Positions 43,593-51,740 of a DNA stretch of 64,000 bases are shown one piece after another. Position 1 is the stretch's first letter. Each line of letters starts with the position of its first letter. A model generated the notes under the pieces. That model was not told where the DNA came from, made no database searches, and saw nothing but the letters and a program-made list of their open reading frames with translations. The position numbers and the translations under genes are program-made. The stretch spans positions 806,001 through 870,000 of the forward strand of contig NZ_CP180355.1 of NCBI RefSeq assembly GCF_048007035.1. Reading direction: 5' to 3'. The stretch is from Imperialibacter sp963977595 (GTDB lineage Bacteria > Bacteroidota > Bacteroidia > Cytophagales > Cyclobacteriaceae).

Positions 43593-44813
43593 ATGAAAAA
43601 TTTGCTGGTCTTTCTTCTGTTCATCATGGCTTCGGCCGGTGCTTTTTCTCAAAAAGTGGTGTTCGTCATTATCGACGGCGTGGAGGCAGAAGTCTTCGAA
43701 AGGGTTGCCACTCCCAACATGGATGCCATCGCCAAAACGGGTGGTTATACCCGAGCATATGTGGGTGGAGAGAGAGGTGGTTATTCAGAAACACCGACCA
43801 TCTCAGCGCCGGGGTACAACAACCTCATTACCGGCACCTGGGGCAACAAACACAATGTGTGGGGCAATAGCATCAAAGCGCCCAACTACAACTACTGGTC
43901 AGCTTTCAGGTTCGTGGAAGAGCTCGCACCAGCGAAGGAAACGGCCATCTTTTCGACATGGCTCGACAACCGCACAAAGCTAGTAGGCGAAGGCCTGCAA
44001 GCCGCTGGAAATGTGATGATCGACTACCATTTCGATGGCTTTGAGCTTGATGAAAAAGCCTTCCCGCACGACAAAGAGAGGCTGTTCATACACAATATTG
44101 ACGAGCATGTAGTGAATGATGCCAGCCGCTATATCAAAGAAAAAGGCCCTGACTTTTCGTGGGTGTACCTGGAGTATACCGACGACATGGGCCATGCCCA
44201 CGGCAACAGTGAAAAAACCGATGATGCCATTCACACGGCTGATGACCAAATGGGCAGAATCTGGGAAGCCATTCAGTATCGGCAAAAGGAGAAAGCCGAG
44301 CAATGGATGATGTTCATTACCACTGACCATGGGCGCAGTGCAGAATCAGGCGGCAAGGACCATGGCGGGCAATCGGACAGGGAGCGCACCACCTGGATAG
44401 TGATGGGGGGAGGACAGCCCAATGCCTATTTCACCAAAGAACAGAACGCCATTGTGGACATACTGCCTACGGCATTGAATTTTATGGGCATTCCGGTTCC
44501 GAGAGAAAGGGCGTATGAGCTGGACGGTGTTCCGCTGGTGGGGAAAGTGTCCATTGCCCAGCCAAAAACCGACCTGGCTGGCGACAAGCTAAGAGTAAGC
44601 TGGAAAGCCATTGACCTGGAAGGTGATGTGAAAATACTGCTGGCTACCACGGACAACTTTGAAGCGGGTGGAACGGATGTTTACACTGAGGTGGGCACCG
44701 CAAAAGCTGGTGCAGAAGTTTTCGAAATAGACTTATCGAGGTATCCTTCTGATTTTTATAAGGTGGTGATTGAGGGGAGGTATAATAGTGTGGGAAGGTG
44801 GGTGAAGAGGTAG
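43593..44813 (+). CDS. Alkaline phosphatase superfamily protein (nucleotide pyrophosphatase-like), secreted
   Basis: 406 residues with signal peptide (LLVFLLFIMASAGAFSQ). Metal-binding and nucleophile region: VVFVIIDGVEAEVFE near residue 20, then SETPTISAPGYNNLITG, where the Thr or Ser in the TPTISAPG block is the likely nucleophile. Distal metal ligands: YTDDMGHAHG and ITTDHGRSAESGGKDHG. About 100 C-terminal residues form a beta-rich add-on. Members hydrolyse phosphodiesters or phosphomonoesters in the periplasm; the substrate is unknown. Divergent from mraZ. Confidence 0.85.
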   Translation: MKNLLVFLLFIMASAGAFSQKVVFVIIDGVEAEVFERVATPNMDAIAKTGGYTRAYVGGERGGYSETPTISAPGYNNLITGTWGNKHNVWGNSIKAPNYNYWSAFRFVEELAPAKETAIFSTWLDNRTKLVGEGLQAAGNVMIDYHFDGFELDEKAFPHDKERLFIHNIDEHVVNDASRYIKEKGPDFSWVYLEYTDDMGHAHGNSEKTDDAIHTADDQMGRIWEAIQYRQKEKAEQWMMFITTDHGRSAESGGKDHGGQSDRERTTWIVMGGGQPNAYFTKEQNAIVDILPTALNFMGIPVPRERAYELDGVPLVGKVSIAQPKTDLAGDKLRVSWKAIDLEGDVKILLATTDNFEAGGTDVYTEVGTAKAGAEVFEIDLSRYPSDFYKVVIEGRYNSVGRWVKR

Positions 44814-45046
44814 GCGGCCCCACTTTTAACACAAGGTTTCAATGCAATGCCACAGGCTGAGGATAGCAGGGGATTGTTCGAATACTATGCGTAAAATATA
44901 CGTTTATAAATGGATAAAATAGCTTTATTTATGCTATTAAGCTACTTTTATACGTAATTCAAAAAATAATTGTAACTGGAGTATGGTTAGCAGCCACACC
45001 GAATTGCTAGCCTCAATGCAGGCTCGTAGAAAACTAAATACGTAAC

Positions 45047-45583
45047 ATGAAATTTTTACTAAGACTCAAACATTGGCAACTCTTCGGAATAGTATGGGGA
45101 CTACCAATTCTGCTGAACATTTTTACGTTCTCTGACCCAACACTGTTAATTACAGCCTTTCCATTCATGATGATAATATTTGCCTTTGGAACGTTTGGCT
45201 GGATTTGGGCAATTTCCACAAACCTGAACTCAAAACTACCTGAAGAAGTAAAGCTGAACGTTAAACGCTTCAAAATCTTGTTTGCAATCCCAAACATCTA
45301 CATAGTGCTAATAATGGTATTCATGGGTTTTTCGTTTACAGTAGGCAATTCAATGGAAGGAGCAAATCCTGGAGCAATTGCTGGAATCATTGTACCTCTT
45401 CATCTATTTTCAATGTTTATAATATTCTGGGGGGTACGATTTGCAGCTAAGACCCTTAAGTCAGTTGAACTCGGACGAATGGCCAAATTTGGTGATTATG
45501 CCGGTGAATTTTTTCTAATTTGGTTCTCAATTATTGGGTATTGGGTTCTTCAACCACGACTGAACGAACTGGTAAAAGAATAA
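45047..45583 (+). CDS. Cassette-encoded membrane protein, unknown function
   Basis: 178 residues with four predicted membrane helices (LFGIVWGLPILLNIFTF, LLITAFPFMMIIFAFGTFGW, FAIPNIYIVLIMVFMGFSF, GIIVPLHLFSMFIIFWGV). No signal peptide and no enzymatic motif. First gene of the plus-strand array; its stop is 8 bp before the GGCTAAC that opens attC-like site B. No family recognised. Confidence 0.7.
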   Translation: MKFLLRLKHWQLFGIVWGLPILLNIFTFSDPTLLITAFPFMMIIFAFGTFGWIWAISTNLNSKLPEEVKLNVKRFKILFAIPNIYIVLIMVFMGFSFTVGNSMEGANPGAIAGIIVPLHLFSMFIIFWGVRFAAKTLKSVELGRMAKFGDYAGEFFLIWFSIIGYWVLQPRLNELVKE

Positions 45584-45590
45584 CAGATGA

Positions 45591-45755
45591 GGCTAACAAA
45601 TGCTATGAATGAATGGGGTTTTAATGGTTAGGATATTTTCATGGGGATTGGAAAGTCCGCCACAAGTAATAAATTTAAATCAAGGCGTGGCTATGTGCGA
45701 GAGGATAGGTTAGTGGTTTCTAATCCCTACTCATCATAGCTTGTCGATAGTACAC
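45591..45755 (+). repeat. attC-like site B (VCR-like family)
   Basis: 165 bp. Left arm GGCTAACAAATGCTATGA, right arm CATCATAGCTTGTC (GCTATGA/TCATAGC pairing). The inner block 45645-45693 has GTCCGCCACAAG and GGCGTGGCTA. The right core is altered: GT-CGA-TAGTACAC in place of GT-TAGTACAC. Confidence 0.62.
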
Positions 45756-45757
45756 AT

Positions 45758-46336
45758 ATGAGACCCCTCCTACTTTTATCGGTTATTACTTTACTTAGTG
45801 CTTGTCGTTTAACCAGAACGTCCTTGACCTATACAACTTCTGACCAGCTAACTCATGATGAAGTAGAATGTCTTGAACGTCAACTTAAATCCGAAGATAT
45901 AACACCGGGTCACCTGATTGGCATAGGAACTGGTATCTATCCGAACACCAACAACTTTGAACTACAAACACCCAAAACTTACAGACTTAAAGAGAACAAA
46001 AACCTCATTCTTGAAACTCAGTATTTTATGGATACCTCGAATATCGTTAGGGTGATTCTCTATCAGTGGGACAACACTAGAAATCCGAACTTTCTAACTG
46101 ACAAGCAGAAGAATAAGAAATACCTGCTGTTTCAAGAAAAATTTAATCAATTAGCCCGTAGAGTAACAACTGAATTTGGTAAACCAACTGAGAAGGCTAT
46201 TGAATCCACTAACAATCCTGAGAATTTTCGAGATGGAATAAAATGGCTCTACGGAAACAACAACGCTTACCTTTTCATGTTCGGAAACAACTCAAACGGT
46301 TACAGACAAATAAGGCTAGCAATTTACGGCGAGTAA
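45758..46336 (+). CDS. Cassette-encoded lipoprotein, unknown function
   Basis: 192 residues. Lipoprotein signal MRPLLLLSVITLLSACRL with a good lipobox (LLSAC). The mature part has a charged segment (DQLTHDEVECLERQLKSED), a predicted beta-rich middle and KWLYGNNNAYLFMFGNN near the end. It occupies one cassette with matching 8 bp boundary sequences. No family recognised. Confidence 0.7.
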   Translation: MRPLLLLSVITLLSACRLTRTSLTYTTSDQLTHDEVECLERQLKSEDITPGHLIGIGTGIYPNTNNFELQTPKTYRLKENKNLILETQYFMDTSNIVRVILYQWDNTRNPNFLTDKQKNKKYLLFQEKFNQLARRVTTEFGKPTEKAIESTNNPENFRDGIKWLYGNNNAYLFMFGNNSNGYRQIRLAIYGE

Positions 46337-46338
46337 AC

Positions 46339-46503
46339 GTGTACTAACACGTGACCATGAATGCACGGGGAATTAGCTGTTACCGTATGATGGTGGGGTT
46401 GGAATCTCCGCCACAAGAGTTAACTTTATCACCGGTGTGGCTACTTTTCGAGGAGACAATTATGCTTTGCAATCCCCACACATCATGGTCATCGGCTAGA
46501 GAG
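46339..46503 (+). repeat. attC-like site C (VCR-like family)
   Basis: Opens with GTGTACTAAC. Arms GTGACCATGA and TCATGGTCAT pair well; GGGGAATT pairs with AATCCCC. The inner block 46397-46443 has CTCCGCCACAAG and GGTGTGGCTA. The right core is degenerate (GGCTAGAG). Confidence 0.62.
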
Positions 46504-46511
46504 AAGAGAAT

Positions 46512-47192
46512 ATGCGAACCTGCATCTTAGTCATTATTGGAATTCTGATATCGAACATTTCATTTGGACAGTGTCAGTACGCCAACACAACTTCTGAACT
46601 TGGAATTGGGCTTGTAGAATATGACAATTACAACCACCGAACACCTGTCTTTGAAGTCTTTAACAACCCTGAACTGACTGACAACTTCTGTTCATGGAAC
46701 ATCTACAATGAAGGCAACCCATCTCCATTTTGCGCCAAATATCATAAGCCAGACTACGGAATTGCTCAAGTTGTCGTCTTAGATACTCTTGAGAAGTCTT
46801 ATAAGGTATTGGTGAACGAACAGGATATCAAGTATGTCCCCAGGAACATTAATTATGTGTTTTGGTCTTGGGAAGAATATCTAATTGATTCACATGGAAT
46901 TAGAAGAAGAATTGAAATTGAGGAATTTAAAAATCAACCATTAAGGACGCAGCCCAACAACTCCGCAGAAGTGGTAACACTACCTGATGAAAGATTCGAA
47001 TTGTTTTGTGCGATGGAGGTTAGAGGAGATTGGATCAGGGTGAAGTATGATTGTTTATACAACTTAGGCCAAAATCCTCACGAAGGAATGCCATGTTCAA
47101 CTTATATTAATGAGTGTACCAACTCGGCAACAGGCTGGCTTAAGTGGAGAATCGGTAACAAAGTAACAGTCGACATTTTCGTGAGGACATAA
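46512..47192 (+). CDS. Cassette-encoded secreted protein with SH3-like C-terminus
   Basis: 226 residues with a signal peptide (LVIIGILISNISFGQ). Several Cys residues in the mature part suggest disulfides. Residues ~150-225 (QPLRTQPNNSAEVVTLPDE, RGDWIRVKYDC, TGWLKWR) follow the pattern of a bacterial SH3 domain. It was probably carried as a cassette: a shorter hairpin (AAAGCGCA with TGTGCTTT, 47207-47254) follows. Ligand unknown. Confidence 0.65.
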   Translation: MRTCILVIIGILISNISFGQCQYANTTSELGIGLVEYDNYNHRTPVFEVFNNPELTDNFCSWNIYNEGNPSPFCAKYHKPDYGIAQVVVLDTLEKSYKVLVNEQDIKYVPRNINYVFWSWEEYLIDSHGIRRRIEIEEFKNQPLRTQPNNSAEVVTLPDERFELFCAMEVRGDWIRVKYDCLYNLGQNPHEGMPCSTYINECTNSATGWLKWRIGNKVTVDIFVRT

Positions 47193-47206
47193 AGTAAACT
47201 CTCTCA

Positions 47207-47254
47207 AAAGCGCAACTTGACCGTGTATCTGTCGCTGATATACGTCTGTGCTTT
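47207..47254 (+). repeat. Possible short attC-like hairpin
   Basis: AAAGCGCA/TGTGCTTT and inner GTGTATC/GATATAC can pair, with unequal spacers as in attC. No clear AAC or GTT cores. The spacing between two cassette genes makes it a candidate only. Confidence 0.35.
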
Positions 47255-47294
47255 CTACCGAGTGTAGCTGAAAAGCTACAAAAACAATATTACG

Positions 47295-47594
47295 ATGAAC
47301 AAAACTAAAATTGTAGACTTTGACGACCACCTGGACTCGGAGTATGGCAAACGAGGTGCGAAAACAAGGGAAGCTTTCGAAGAGAGTTTTGAGGCTTTTC
47401 GCTTAGGGATTATGCTTCAGGAACTTCGTAAGAATCAGGGCATGACCCAGGAACAACTGGCTCAGAAGTGCGGAACAACTAAAACGTATATTTCAAGAAT
47501 TGAGAACAATGCCAGCGATATCCGGCTTTCAACTCTTATGCGAATAATAAGAGACGGGCTTGGTGGTCACTTGAAACTCAATGTCGAAATATAA
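47295..47594 (+). CDS. XRE-family HTH protein (orphan HigA-like antitoxin)
   Basis: 99 residues. An N-terminal acidic helix region is followed by an XRE HTH: LGIMLQELRKNQGMTQEQLA with TKTYISRIENNASDIR and LSTLMRIIRDGLGGHLKLNV. The length and N-terminal extension match HigA antitoxins encoded downstream of RelE/HigB toxins. Only about 100 bp separate it from the previous gene, so no toxin gene is present; the partner was lost or is elsewhere. The stretch 47595-47877 after it has no gene I can support; it contains CGTCAACCTTGACG. Confidence 0.8.
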   Translation: MNKTKIVDFDDHLDSEYGKRGAKTREAFEESFEAFRLGIMLQELRKNQGMTQEQLAQKCGTTKTYISRIENNASDIRLSTLMRIIRDGLGGHLKLNVEI

Positions 47595-47946
47595 ACACGG
47601 AGGTCCGACATAACTGTGGTGCAGTACTCATCAGAATTTGATCCGGTCGGAACGCCGCATCGCAGGAGATATGGTGATCCCTATCCAGACAACAAAAATT
47701 GACACGCACAGACCCCACCGCCACAGCGGTGCCCGTCGTACCACCCTTCGGATGCGTCAACCTTGACGAAGGCTTGACATTTTAAAGGTCCACTCTTTCT
47801 ATGTTTACCAAGCATGCAGGCCTCACGGCAGTTTAAGAGGCTAGCTCGGAGCCCTCCGCTCCCAATATGAGCCAGTGGTTAGCATTTACTTCGAAGAAAC
47901 TTTGTATGCAGCAATACTGTTGCTATATTGTAGTAAAATTGCTGTT

Positions 47947-48447
47947 ATGAAAGAATTGACGAAAACAATCTCAAAATTTGATACCAAAAGCAGTATCAAG
48001 CGAGCCGGGATTGAGAGGAAAGCTACTCCGCACTGGAGTATTAAAGTGCCTAACGGTGAATATGTCTGGTCCAATAAAATGGAACGTGTGGGCCTGATTA
48101 GGAAAGGTTTACCCTACGAATCTATTGAAGTTATCAGTAAACGAACAGGCTCACCCGTCAAACAGGTTCTGACTATTTTTGGAGTTCCTCAAACGACCTA
48201 CAATAAAAAGAAAAGAGAAAACGACTTATTAAGCGGACGGGATAGTGAAGTTGTACTATTACTCACTGAATTATTAGATTTTGGTCTGGAAGCCTTTAAT
48301 AATGAACGTGAAAAATTTCAGAGGTGGCTTAAAAAACCTAATCTGTCGCTAGGTGGGGCAAAACCAGAAAGTCTTTTTGATTCAGTAACGGGTATTCAAG
48401 AAGTGAAAAACGCACTTAATAGACTTGAATACGGCAATATGGCGTAA
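47947..48447 (+). CDS. Xre/MbcA/ParS-type antitoxin (DUF2384)
   Basis: 166 residues from ATG 47947 (MKELTKTISKFD); an upstream GTG at 47875 would sit on the cassette core. N-terminal HTH-like part (ESIEVISKRTGSPVKQVLTI). C-terminal toxin-binding motif of the Xre/MbcA/ParS family: FQRWLKKPNLSLGGAKPESL through GIQEVKNALNRLEYG. It neutralises the RES toxin encoded next (1 bp overlap, TAATG) and likely represses the pair. Cassette boundaries GTTAGCATTT/AAATGCTAAC enclose exactly this pair. Confidence 0.88.
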   Translation: MKELTKTISKFDTKSSIKRAGIERKATPHWSIKVPNGEYVWSNKMERVGLIRKGLPYESIEVISKRTGSPVKQVLTIFGVPQTTYNKKKRENDLLSGRDSEVVLLLTELLDFGLEAFNNEREKFQRWLKKPNLSLGGAKPESLFDSVTGIQEVKNALNRLEYGNMA

Positions 48448-48926
48448 TGAGAGTCTACCGAGTCGAGAGAAATAAGTATCTCAAATCTACTCTAAAGGGA
48501 ATTGGGGCAGCCTTAACAGAAGGATATAGATGGAATAGTCTTAACACCTATCTTGTTTACTCTGCAGAATCTCGTGCCTTAGCAACTTTAGAAGTTTCGG
48601 TTCATCTGGACATCAGTGAAGATTTGCCAGCGGATAGGTCTTATGTTGAAATTGATATTCCGGATGACATTCAAATCCTTGAAATTGATCCAGCAGACTT
48701 GCCTGAAAACTGGGACGCCAGGCCCCCAATATTAGAAACTCAATTTATAGGGGATGATTTTGTAAAAGAGAGTGGAGCAGCCGTCTTAAAAGTGCCAAGT
48801 TGTATTGTACCCCAGGAATATAATTACTTAATTAACCCTAACCACCCCGACTCCTCCCGAATTAAAGTGATTTCCGAAACGGCTATGAGTTTTGATCCAA
48901 GAATAAAACAAAATGCTAACAAATGA
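48447..48926 (+). CDS. RES-domain toxin (NAD+-degrading family)
   Basis: 159 residues. The RES pattern is visible: MRVYRVERNKYL (Arg), EGYRWNSLNTYLVYSAES (Glu/Ser region) and RALATLEVSVHLD. RES toxins of res-xre pairs deplete cellular NAD+. Normal length for the family. Translation is coupled to the antitoxin by a 1 bp overlap. Its last codons contain the closing cassette core (AAATGCTAAC), as is common in compact cassettes. Confidence 0.88.
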   Translation: MRVYRVERNKYLKSTLKGIGAALTEGYRWNSLNTYLVYSAESRALATLEVSVHLDISEDLPADRSYVEIDIPDDIQILEIDPADLPENWDARPPILETQFIGDDFVKESGAAVLKVPSCIVPQEYNYLINPNHPDSSRIKVISETAMSFDPRIKQNANK

Positions 48927-49003
48927 TAAAATATAGGACCGGCCTCTACTAACTTTCAAAAAACAAAAGAAGCCAGTATTCCCCACATCTTAGATATGAT
49001 ATC

Positions 49004-51313
49004 ATGATGGTCAATACGTCCACTATTGAAAAGCTTGGAAGCAACATCACGTTGCTAATACTTACGGTCTTACTTTACAATTGCACAAACGCAGGAAAGA
49101 TCGATTTCAGTACCGACTATCTTAAAATACAAATCAGCAAGGGAGGCTTTATTACCAGTATGCAAAATATCGGGAAAGAGCCCCATCGGGAATTTAGTCC
49201 TCTTGATAAGCCATCACCCTTAATGCAGCTGTACGACGGCAAAAAGAAAGTATATTATGCACCTGTCAGCGCAAAATTCAGCGAGGAAGGTCAAGCCATC
49301 ACCCTAAGCTATTCTAACGGTTCGGTCGCTCAAGTCATCGTGACGACGGAGGAAAAGTATTTGAAATTTACGCTTCAGTCCCTTGCACCACGCAACGGAA
49401 TTGATGGCATTCAATGGGGGCCCTATCATACGAAAATCACGAACCTGTTTGGGGAAATTATTGGGGTTGCCAGAGATACAAGCGAGGCGGTCAATTATGC
49501 CATTGGCGTGCTTGCCCTCGACGACAACACCCTGGGTGGCACTTCTGAAACTGTAGCCGACGCAGCGCCTTTTCAGTACATCATCCATTCTCCCGATCCG
49601 GAGCTTTATCCCCTCCCCAACTCATTGCACGAAGGACAAATTTTTAACCTGGGAGGAAACGGAATCAGCGATGTTGCCTTTTACGCACACAAAGAGCCGT
49701 ACTACAGAATAATGTATGGCAACTCTGCACTCGTCGACGAAAAGGGAAGGATTTCCATTAACTACCACTCCAGAGACAGAACATTTGAAAGAGAGGTATA
49801 CTATTCACTCATACCGAATATGGCAGCCAATACGCCAAACCACCTGGAGGTCCAGCCATTGCCGGGGGTCGATTACATAGGCTCATCCATTGCTTTGTGG
49901 GGCAGCCCCGACAGCACTGCCTTGATGGATGTGATTCAGGACATTGTGTTGCAGGAAGGCTTGCCGTTTCCAACAATCAACGGGAAATGGGTGAAAGATC
50001 CGACCGCTTTTGTCCCCGATGCTTTTACCAGCGGAAACTTGAATGACAGTATCATATCGTACACATCGAGGTTAGGCTTTACGACAATCAGCTTGTACGA
50101 TCAGGGATTTTTAAAGCCAGACAGAGGAAACGATGGTTACATAGACGGGAAAAATTTTGAGCACAAACCAATAAAATTAACTTCCGGCAACAAATCACAT
50201 AAGGAGTTTTCCGAGATGGCTGCAAAGTATGGAATTAGCATTGGAAGGACCCCGATCACCAATTCGCTGGCTCCCGGAACCAAGGACGCCAGTCCCCTGC
50301 CAAGTGATAGTTTGTGCTATCAACAGAAGCGTTTGCTGGCAAAAAGCATCAGTCCCACCGATACCATCATTATCGTGGACGACCCAACCCATCTCGAGGA
50401 AATTGCCAGCTGGGAAGGGCATGCCAAAAACCTGAACATGATAAAAATCGGTAAGGAGCTGATCTATTATCTCGGTGTTTCCGAAGAAGAACCCTACAGG
50501 CTCCTGAATGTAAAACGTGGGTACTGGGAAACCATGGCTACGAGTCACCCATCCAACGACACCATTTATAAGCTTCAGGTGACGCTGAATTATGGTTATG
50601 ATGGTTTGATCCCCAATATGCAGCTTCAGGACAAAATTGCCGAATACTATGCAGACGTTTGCTTTATCAACGGTTTAGGCTACTATGATTTCGACGGGCA
50701 GGAGTTTCTGTTTAACAACGGCCATGGCTACTACTCGGCGAAGCGTTTTTTTCGCAAGATGTTTGAAAGGGCTGCAACTCTTGGCATTCCCCCTATTCGT
50801 TTTACCGGGGCCACATTGTCAGAAGGCTCATGGCATTATCAAAGTATCTGGAATGTTGGTGGTGGAAAAAACCTGTATGATGTTGACACCAGAGAATGGG
50901 GCAGCACTACGAGCCAGGGAAAAGACCTGCGGGACGTTACGTACGCTAACTTTTTCCCGGTGGGTATGGGGGTCAATTTCCCCGTTAATTCCCAATCAAC
51001 GGTGGAGCAATACGAACATATACAAGCTATTTCTGTTGGTGTTGGAACAACATATAGCCTGGTTCTGAATCAGAAAGATGTTGAAAGCTGTCCTCAAAAA
51101 GAGGCCATTTTCAAAGCAATAAGAACATGGGAAGATGCCCGTGCCGCCAATGCATTTCCCCGGAGCGTGAAAAAACTACTGGCTGATCCTGAAAGAAACT
51201 GGACACTACAGAAAGGAGAAAACGAAGATACCTGGGTGCTGCACGAATTAAAAGATGGTAAAACAAACAAGACGTTCGTTTTGCACGGCGGTGAGAGCCA
51301 CCAGGCTCATTAA
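49004..51313 (+). CDS. Large secreted protein of unknown function (possible glycoside-hydrolase-like)
   Basis: 769 residues. N-terminal hydrophobic segment ITLLILTVLLYNCTNAG; the Cys is not in a canonical lipobox (Asn at -1). Residues ~30-270 look like a beta-sandwich, then residues ~290-690 look like an alpha/beta barrel: FTTISLYDQGFLKPDRGNDG, NYGYDGLIPNMQLQ, GLGYYDFDGQEFLF (acidic pair in DFDGQE) and PIRFTGATLSEGSWHYQSIW. A small beta domain ends the protein. The arrangement resembles carbohydrate-active enzymes but I recognise no family, so this is inference. It follows the cassette array and has its own 78 bp upstream gap. A hairpin near 51370-51402 (GAAGAC...GTCTTC) lies downstream. Confidence 0.6.
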   Translation: MMVNTSTIEKLGSNITLLILTVLLYNCTNAGKIDFSTDYLKIQISKGGFITSMQNIGKEPHREFSPLDKPSPLMQLYDGKKKVYYAPVSAKFSEEGQAITLSYSNGSVAQVIVTTEEKYLKFTLQSLAPRNGIDGIQWGPYHTKITNLFGEIIGVARDTSEAVNYAIGVLALDDNTLGGTSETVADAAPFQYIIHSPDPELYPLPNSLHEGQIFNLGGNGISDVAFYAHKEPYYRIMYGNSALVDEKGRISINYHSRDRTFEREVYYSLIPNMAANTPNHLEVQPLPGVDYIGSSIALWGSPDSTALMDVIQDIVLQEGLPFPTINGKWVKDPTAFVPDAFTSGNLNDSIISYTSRLGFTTISLYDQGFLKPDRGNDGYIDGKNFEHKPIKLTSGNKSHKEFSEMAAKYGISIGRTPITNSLAPGTKDASPLPSDSLCYQQKRLLAKSISPTDTIIIVDDPTHLEEIASWEGHAKNLNMIKIGKELIYYLGVSEEEPYRLLNVKRGYWETMATSHPSNDTIYKLQVTLNYGYDGLIPNMQLQDKIAEYYADVCFINGLGYYDFDGQEFLFNNGHGYYSAKRFFRKMFERAATLGIPPIRFTGATLSEGSWHYQSIWNVGGGKNLYDVDTREWGSTTSQGKDLRDVTYANFFPVGMGVNFPVNSQSTVEQYEHIQAISVGVGTTYSLVLNQKDVESCPQKEAIFKAIRTWEDARAANAFPRSVKKLLADPERNWTLQKGENEDTWVLHELKDGKTNKTFVLHGGESHQAH

Positions 51314-51649
51314 GAAGTACGTGCAATTCCTGTGTGGTGGGCATAAGATGATTGTTGAGGCAGTTACGAAGACAGCCTGTTAGGCGACAAGGCGTCTTCA
51401 CTCCATTAATGAAGAGATTTCTTGACGAAGCTCTTCGGGCGAGCGGGGTGCTCACCTCAAACCCGTAGGGCTTGGTATCTCATTACAAAGCATATTATTA
51501 TTCGTGGGCCTGCCTTCACTAAAGCTACGGTCGGCAAGAATGGCCAGGTATTGGTAAGAAACGAAGTACGATACACAACCACACATGAGCCGGGCTCTGG
51601 CTGTAATCCTCCGCAGACCACAAAGTTCTCCATCGGAAAAACCCTTATA
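51314..51649. other. Gene-free region between the 769-residue protein gene and the SDR gene
   Basis: About 335 bp with no supportable ORF. GAAGAC-A-GCCT at 51371 can pair with AGGCGTCTTC ending near 51402, giving a candidate transcript-end hairpin without a U-run. Otherwise nothing recognised before the direct repeats at 51650. Confidence 0.35.
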
Positions 51650-51686
51650 ACTTTTAAACAAAGTAAAAACGACTTTTAAACAAAGT
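51650..51686 (+). promoter_or_regulatory. Direct-repeat operator candidate upstream of the SDR/AraC genes
   Basis: ACTTTTAAACAAAGT is repeated exactly at 51650-51664 and 51672-51686, 22 bp apart (two helical turns), 55-90 bp upstream of the SDR start. AraC-family dimers bind such tandem sites, and an AraC regulator gene is the second gene downstream. Confidence 0.5.
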
Positions 51687-51740
51687 TGGGCTTTTGATTT
51701 TTCAAGACCTTTGTTTCATATAAATTGAAACAAGACAGAG

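Larger units (their letters stand above)
44986..48920 (+). mobile_element. Second, decayed cassette array (CALIN-like), plus strand
   Basis: Five unrelated small gene units in one orientation, separated by attC-like sequences. Boundary complementarity: unit 1 GTTAGC (44986) / GCTAAC (45592-45597); unit 2 TAGTACAC (45748-45755) / GTGTACTA (46339-46346); last unit GTTAGCATTT (47878-47887) / AAATGCTAAC (48911-48920). Two long sites share their inner block with the minus-strand site at 25.7 kb. Cores are partly degraded and the last right half is missing. No integrase gene. Confidence 0.62.

Noticed and set aside
47595..47877. A small gene between the orphan antitoxin and the RES/Xre cassette
   Set aside because: No frame has a start, length and composition that I could defend.
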